Part shown: in pieces, positions 60,170 to 64,000 of the stretch
Position numbering within the stretch: position 1 is the first letter of the stretch
How the letters are laid out: each line of letters begins with the position of its first letter
NCBI RefSeq assembly: GCF_051013375.1
Contig: NZ_CP142125.1
Strand: one strand, 5' to 3'
From: Kordia algicida
GTDB lineage: Bacteria > Bacteroidota > Bacteroidia > Flavobacteriales > Flavobacteriaceae
Length of the DNA stretch: 64,000 nt
Notes under the pieces: generated by a model
Seen by the model: only the letters and a program-made list of their open reading frames with translations
Told to the model about the DNA's origin: nothing
The model's database searches: none
Translations under genes and position numbers: made by a program

Positions 60170-61459
60170 CTATTTCCGCTGAAAAAAGCCAACCAATACA
60201 AACGCTAAAAATGCTGGCAAAACCCAAGCAAAATCATATTCCCCTAATGGCATTATTTTGCGAAACATAACGATAAATTGATCTTTCGGGAAAAAGAAAG
60301 CAATCGCATCTATCAAACCAAAAACAAAGGTTACCAAGACAACAATTCTGTATACAATTGGTGTTGCAAATTTTTGTGAAACTATATTTAAAAAGATCAA
60401 TACTATCGCAATTGGATAGATAAATTTTAACACAGGAATGGCAATAACAATAATATTATGAAAATCCAATTGTCCAACACCAATTCCTATAATACAAGCA
60501 ATTACTGCCGTAATAATGTATGTATTTTGCGAACCTTTACATAATTCTTTGAAATAATCTGCCGTTCCTGTAATGATTCCGACAGCAGTCGTAAAACATG
60601 CCAGCGCGACCAATACACTTAAAAATGCTGTTCCGATATTTCCTAACGTTGCCAAACTGATACCTCGCAATAAAGTAGCACGTTTCATATCGCCACTCAT
60701 GTTCATATCTATATTAATTTCACTACTAAAATACGACCCCAAAAGTATCAATCCTGCATAAATGGCGAACAATCCAAAACCAGCAATCCAACCCGATTTG
60801 GCAATAAGTTGTTTCTTTTCTTCAAATGAATCGTGTCCTTTCAGCCTTAGCGAAATAATAATAACGCCACCAATTACAATTGCACCAATCGCATCAAAAG
60901 TTTGATAACCTTCCAACAATCCTGCAAATAATGGCGAACCTTCCATTTTAGAAACTTCTACGGTTTCATGTGGCATACTTAAGCCAATTCCGATAATCGC
61001 CAAAATAATTAAAACGATTAATGGTGTCAGGAATTTTCCAATAAAATTGAGAATTTTTGAACGATTCAACACAAAAATTAACACCAAGGCAAAATATATA
61101 CTACTCGTCAATAAAGCACTCGTTCCAAAGTTGGGAAATATAGAAATTTCATGTGTTGCCGCGGCTGTTCGTGGAGAAGGAATCGTTACAGAAATGATGT
61201 AAATAATGATGCAAAATATACTGCTAAATACGGGCGAAACTTTCTTTCCGAAGTCAAACATAGAACCTTGCAATCGCGCATGCGCCAAAATTCCAAAAAT
61301 TGGAATCACAACAGCCGTAATCATAAATCCGAGCGTTACCCAAAACCACTGATCGGTTGCTTGGTATCCTAACAATGGTGGCAATAATAAATTTCCTGCT
61401 CCGAAAAACATAGAAAATAAGGCAAAAGCAGTAACAAAAAGTTCTTTATTTTTTGACAT
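60170..61459 (-). CDS. brnQ: Branched-chain amino acid transport carrier (BrnQ/LivCS family)
   Basis: A 429-residue integral membrane protein with about twelve helices spread evenly from residue 5 to 425. The N-terminal FALFSMFFGAGNLLLPPLLG block is characteristic of the sodium- or proton-coupled branched-chain amino acid symporters (LIVCS family). It imports leucine, isoleucine and valine. The start codon abuts the stop of the upstream membrane gene (0-bp gap), so the pair is an operon. Confidence 0.93.
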   Translation of the reverse strand: MSKNKELFVTAFALFSMFFGAGNLLLPPLLGYQATDQWFWVTLGFMITAVVIPIFGILAHARLQGSMFDFGKKVSPVFSSIFCIIIYIISVTIPSPRTAAATHEISIFPNFGTSALLTSSIYFALVLIFVLNRSKILNFIGKFLTPLIVLIILAIIGIGLSMPHETVEVSKMEGSPLFAGLLEGYQTFDAIGAIVIGGVIIISLRLKGHDSFEEKKQLIAKSGWIAGFGLFAIYAGLILLGSYFSSEINIDMNMSGDMKRATLLRGISLATLGNIGTAFLSVLVALACFTTAVGIITGTADYFKELCKGSQNTYIITAVIACIIGIGVGQLDFHNIIVIAIPVLKFIYPIAIVLIFLNIVSQKFATPIVYRIVVLVTFVFGLIDAIAFFFPKDQFIVMFRKIMPLGEYDFAWVLPAFLAFVLVGFFQRK

Positions 61460-62020
61460 TTATTTGATTTTTTTAAGAAGTATGACACCAAAACCGATAA
61501 CCACATAAAGTAAGCCAAGTCCAATATGCATAAATTTTATAGAAGCTGTAGCAAATGCTAAAAGTGTCCAATGTTTCTGTAAATCACCATAAAACAACTG
61601 AAGCAACGCAAAATTTTCCACCATATCCAAAAATCCTGCAAACATGGTCATTCCAATTAAAACTGTTCCCAAGCGATATGCCAATGCTGTCGAATTGTCT
61701 GCGACATGTTTTCTAACTAAATGAATAAGTAAAGAGAGGAACATCACATATGTAATGATAAAAATATAATCGAACCACAAACTCCATTCTGCAGCTTGCA
61801 GCGCACCTTCTTTTTTTTGCCATGACATTAAAATATCCTGGCTACATTTAAGTGTACTCGATAATTCAAAAGAGATAATTTTATTAGGCGCAAAATCAGT
61901 TTTTAAAAATCTATCGAAGTACAGCATGCAACTTCCTGCCAACATAAAAGTAGTAATTGCCAAGAACAATAATTTCTTTTCGGAAGATTTGGAAAGTTTT
62001 TGAAAAGTAGACGATAACAT
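61460..62020 (-). CDS. Membrane protein of unknown function in operon with brnQ
   Basis: A 186-residue protein with membrane helices near 17-35, 80-103, 115-135 and 160-182, and a soluble loop with WQKKEGALQAAEW around 67-79. Conserved Glu/Trp/Asp in AAEWSLWFDYIF are inside or next to the second helix. It ends exactly where brnQ begins, so it is co-transcribed and translationally coupled with the transporter. It may assist assembly or regulation of BrnQ, but I do not recognise the family. Confidence 0.7.
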   Translation of the reverse strand: MLSSTFQKLSKSSEKKLLFLAITTFMLAGSCMLYFDRFLKTDFAPNKIISFELSSTLKCSQDILMSWQKKEGALQAAEWSLWFDYIFIITYVMFLSLLIHLVRKHVADNSTALAYRLGTVLIGMTMFAGFLDMVENFALLQLFYGDLQKHWTLLAFATASIKFMHIGLGLLYVVIGFGVILLKKIK

Positions 62021-62056
62021 TTTTAACGAATGGTTTTACAGCTAACGAAAGATACA

Positions 62057-62064
62057 TATTTTTG
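62057..62064 (+). promoter_or_regulatory. Candidate -7 element right before the 62069 hydrolase
   Basis: TATTTTTG, a TAnnTTTG match, ends 4 bp before the ATG at 62069. Transcription would begin at about the start codon, giving a leaderless or nearly leaderless mRNA, as at glyS. No clear -33 TTG is seen. Confidence 0.4.
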
Positions 62065-62068
62065 CGAC

Positions 62069-62851
62069 ATGCAACAGTTTGTAACATATAAAAATATAGA
62101 AATTGCGTATTCGGTTTCTGGCAAAGGAAAAGCGCTTGTGTTATTACACGGTTTTCTGGAAACGAGTTCCATGTGGAAAATTTATGTGGACACTTTTTCT
62201 AAAACACACAAAGTCATTACGATAGATTTGTTAGGTCATGGAAAAACGCCATGTTTGGGTTACATTCACACGATGGAAGAAATGGCAGAAACGGTTTTTG
62301 TGGTGTTGAAAGAACTCAAATTGCGTAAAATTCATCTAGCAGGACATTCTATGGGCGGTTATGTAGCGTTGGCTTTCGCCGAAATGTACCCTGATTATGT
62401 AAAAGCTTTGTGTTTGATAAATTCTACTTCGAGAGCTGATAGTGAAGAACGAAAAGTGAACCGTGATCGTGCTATTAACGCCGTAAAACACAATCACAAA
62501 CAATTTATTCGTATTTCAATTTCAAACTTATTTCGACCAAAAAATCGTAAAATCTTCGCAGAAACTATCAAAGAAGTCAAAAAAGAAGCCTTGACAACTT
62601 CATTACAAGGAATTATAGCGGCTTTAGAAGGTATGAAAATTCGGGAAGATCGTGAAGTGTTGTTGCATTTTTCGCCATATAAAAAAATGATGATTATTGG
62701 AAAACGCGATCCAATTTTAGCTTTTGAAGATTTAATAGATCAAACTAAAAACTCAGAAGTTGATGTCGATATTTTTCCTGACGGACATATGAGTCATATA
62801 GAAAATGAAGAAGATTTGTTATTTTCTTTAAAAAAATTTGTAGGAAATTAA
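62069..62851 (+). CDS. Alpha/beta hydrolase
   Basis: A 260-residue cytoplasmic alpha/beta hydrolase from the ATG at 62069; the ATG at 62030 adds 13 residues that lie within a promoter-like element. Oxyanion loop VLLHGFLETSSMW near 23-35, nucleophile elbow LAGHSMGGYVAL near 89-100 (Ser93), acid in IIGKRDPIL near 212-220, and catalytic His in DGHMSHIENE near 238-247. This is the classic MenH/PcaD-like single-domain layout. The substrate is not evident. It is divergent from the BrnQ operon. Confidence 0.88.
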   Translation: MQQFVTYKNIEIAYSVSGKGKALVLLHGFLETSSMWKIYVDTFSKTHKVITIDLLGHGKTPCLGYIHTMEEMAETVFVVLKELKLRKIHLAGHSMGGYVALAFAEMYPDYVKALCLINSTSRADSEERKVNRDRAINAVKHNHKQFIRISISNLFRPKNRKIFAETIKEVKKEALTTSLQGIIAALEGMKIREDREVLLHFSPYKKMMIIGKRDPILAFEDLIDQTKNSEVDVDIFPDGHMSHIENEEDLLFSLKKFVGN

Positions 62852-63096
62852 TTTAACTTCTCTAAAATCTATCACAATAAAGCTCCTTTAAGAAGTAAAC
62901 TGAATATGCAAGTAAGAAATTACTTTTTTCTTTTTAAGATTTTAAATTTATCTATGAAAGAATCTATTTTTAAAACTACCATTCAACTTTTAAAAACGTG
63001 TCGTTCGTCTAAAAAAAGAGTCTTTTCGTCGGATTTATTATTCGGTTTATGTATATTAGTTGTGTCCAAAAATAACTATTTAACCTACTTACCGCC

Positions 63097-63336
63097 ATGG
63101 ATCATACGAGTATAAAAACTACTTTTTCCTTAGGGAAATTATACTGCAGCATTTTCGGTCATCGTTATCGAGTTACGAAAAAAATCACTTCACATGTAAA
63201 CGAATACCAATGCATGCTTTGCAATTGTGAAGCCACCAATGATGACAAAGGGGAATTAACATCATTGACACCTCAACTTAAAGACATTAATAAAACTTTG
63301 GTTTCTTTTCATAAAAAGAAAAATCACGCTTTTTAG
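63097..63336 (+). CDS. Small zinc-knuckle-like protein of unknown function
   Basis: A 79-residue protein. Residues 11-48 hold LGKLYCSIFGHRYRVTKKIT and YQCMLCNCEAT, with Cys at 17, 39 and 42 and His at 21 and 33 in positions that could bind a zinc ion. The C-terminal half (LTSLTPQLKDINKTLVSFHK) is helical and basic. I recall similar short proteins in other Flavobacteriia, but cannot name a function. The ATG start gives the cleanest N terminus. Confidence 0.7.
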   Translation: MDHTSIKTTFSLGKLYCSIFGHRYRVTKKITSHVNEYQCMLCNCEATNDDKGELTSLTPQLKDINKTLVSFHKKKNHAF

Positions 63337-63381
63337 ACGACTTAGAATTAATGTAGCAATTTGAAAGTTTGGAAATGTTGT

Positions 63382-63447
63382 AATTAGTTTCAAATAATGA
63401 TCTCAGAAACAACCTTGAATCATTGAATTTTTAAATCCTTGAATTGA
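63382..63447. repeat. 66-bp direct repeat, copy 1
   Basis: This copy matches 63575-63640 at 64 of 66 positions. It starts AATTAGTTTCAAATAATGAT and ends near CTTGAATTGA. Internally it holds a degenerate echo of CTTGAATC. It lies in the 63337-63654 spacer, which otherwise contains AT-rich sequence and no gene. Confidence 0.9.
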
Positions 63448-63574
63448 GTGAAGCGAAAAAATAGGCATTAGCTTTTGGGTATTAGGTATTGGTCAAGTTA
63501 TAAGAGTAATTGGAAATTCAAACTAAAATATGAACATACTTTGAGCGACAGCGATACTTAAATTTTAATGTGGC

Positions 63575-63640
63575 AATTAGTTTCAAATAATGATCTCAGA
63601 AACAACCTTGAATCTTTGAATTTTTAAATCTTTGAATTGA
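63575..63640. repeat. 66-bp direct repeat, copy 2
   Basis: The second copy of the 66-bp element, with two mismatches to copy 1, ending 14 bp before the 3' end of the minus-strand gene at 63655. Near identity in a non-coding spacer indicates a recent duplication or a dispersed element inserted twice. Confidence 0.9.
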
Positions 63641-63654
63641 TGAGCAAAGCGAAT

Positions 63655-63981
63655 CTATTCTTCCATCTGCTTCAAAATTTCCTCCAACTTCCGAACATGC
63701 ACACCATACAATTGATCTGCCCATTTTACCGTGATGTAGTAAATACATACACAAGAAACCAAATATCCAAAAATGACCAATAGTAATGTTGATGTTGGCA
63801 TTTGCAACAAAAACCATTCTGAGAAACGATCTGCACCACGATGCTCAACACCCATAAAGATTGCCGCTACCGAAATTGGTAACAACAACGAACCTGCAAT
63901 GATTCCCGTTTTGTAGACTTCCATTGTCAATTTTATGTCATGGATAAATCGTAAAATAGTTTCCTTTGTTTGTTGTGCCAC
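63655..63981 (-). CDS. Small two-helix membrane protein, probably 5'-partial
   Basis: At least 108 residues with membrane helices near 25-43 and 60-82 (TLLLVIFGYLVSCVCIYYIT). A cytoplasmic C-terminal helix (HVRKLEEILKQMEE) follows. The GTG at 63981 is the only start-like codon inside the window, but the frame stays open to the right edge without an ATG, so the true start may lie beyond position 64000. I do not recognise the family. Confidence 0.65.
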   Translation of the reverse strand: MAQQTKETILRFIHDIKLTMEVYKTGIIAGSLLLPISVAAIFMGVEHRGADRFSEWFLLQMPTSTLLLVIFGYLVSCVCIYYITVKWADQLYGVHVRKLEEILKQMEE

Positions 63982-64000
63982 ACTTGAGGTTCGGCGTAAA

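Noticed and set aside
62906..63115. Possible small gene before the 63097 gene
   Set aside because: The frame overlaps the start of a better-supported small protein, has no recognisable domain, and its composition is that of AT-rich spacer.

Overview
The window is AT-rich DNA from a marine member of the Flavobacteriaceae (Bacteroidota). The evidence is Bacteroidota-type promoters (TTG, about 20 bp, then TAnnTTTG), start codons without clear Shine-Dalgarno sites, type IX secretion C-terminal sorting domains, a GldM-like lipoprotein, a three-gene succinate dehydrogenase of the Bacteroidota type, and an arsenosugar gene cluster. Kordia or a close relative is my guess for the genus; this rests on memory of gene neighbourhoods, not on a search. 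No rRNA, tRNA, CRISPR array, integrase or transposase was found.

Layout. 1-3335: the right-hand part of an arsenosugar operon (rhodanese fragment, TIGR04282 transferase, purine nucleoside phosphorylase, DoxX protein, ArsM). 3450-10217: two outer-membrane proteins and a large DUF2339 membrane protein. 10545-18001: housekeeping and scattered genes (glycyl-tRNA synthetase, small methyltransferase, ComF, Ig-like lipoprotein, Bcs1-like AAA ATPase, nitrilase-family amidase). 18204-24005: an accessory island with four short double-glycine peptides that look like RiPP (class I lanthipeptide-like) precursors, a LytS/LytTR two-component pair, a thioredoxin-TPR protein and a TPR-AraC regulator broken by a frameshift. 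24084-28153: aminotransferase, ECF sigma factor with a membrane partner, hydrolase, GldM-like lipoprotein. 28395-29718: two tandem paralogues of unknown function. 29909-37125: MutS-like ATPase, a second two-component pair, a T9SS cargo protein, an M28 peptidase. 37201-40730: sdhCAB. 40938-46144: lipoprotein, RimK-type ligase overlapping a desuccinylase-family hydrolase, and a NACHT NTPase split by a frameshift. 46277-57341: small enzymes, two giant Asp-box proteins, a Crp regulator, Xaa-Pro aminopeptidase and a degenerate GyrB-like protein. 57402-64000: cupredoxin-like protein, AhpD-like protein, a 32-residue Cys-rich protein, AraC regulator, BrnQ transporter, hydrolase and small proteins.

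The spacers are unusual. Several carry arrays of 7-bp (once 8-bp) tandem units, and many carry short dispersed palindromic repeats that recur across the window. The most promising unexplained system is the peptide island at 18-24 kb: precursors, sensors and regulators are present, but no modification or export enzyme lies in the window. Secondary leads are the catalytically dead-looking GyrB-like protein, the 188-residue paralogue pair with matching inverted repeats upstream, and the broken NACHT gene. Several large genes have a longer TTG-initiated frame upstream. I chose the internal ATG where a signal peptide, domain start or promoter supported it.
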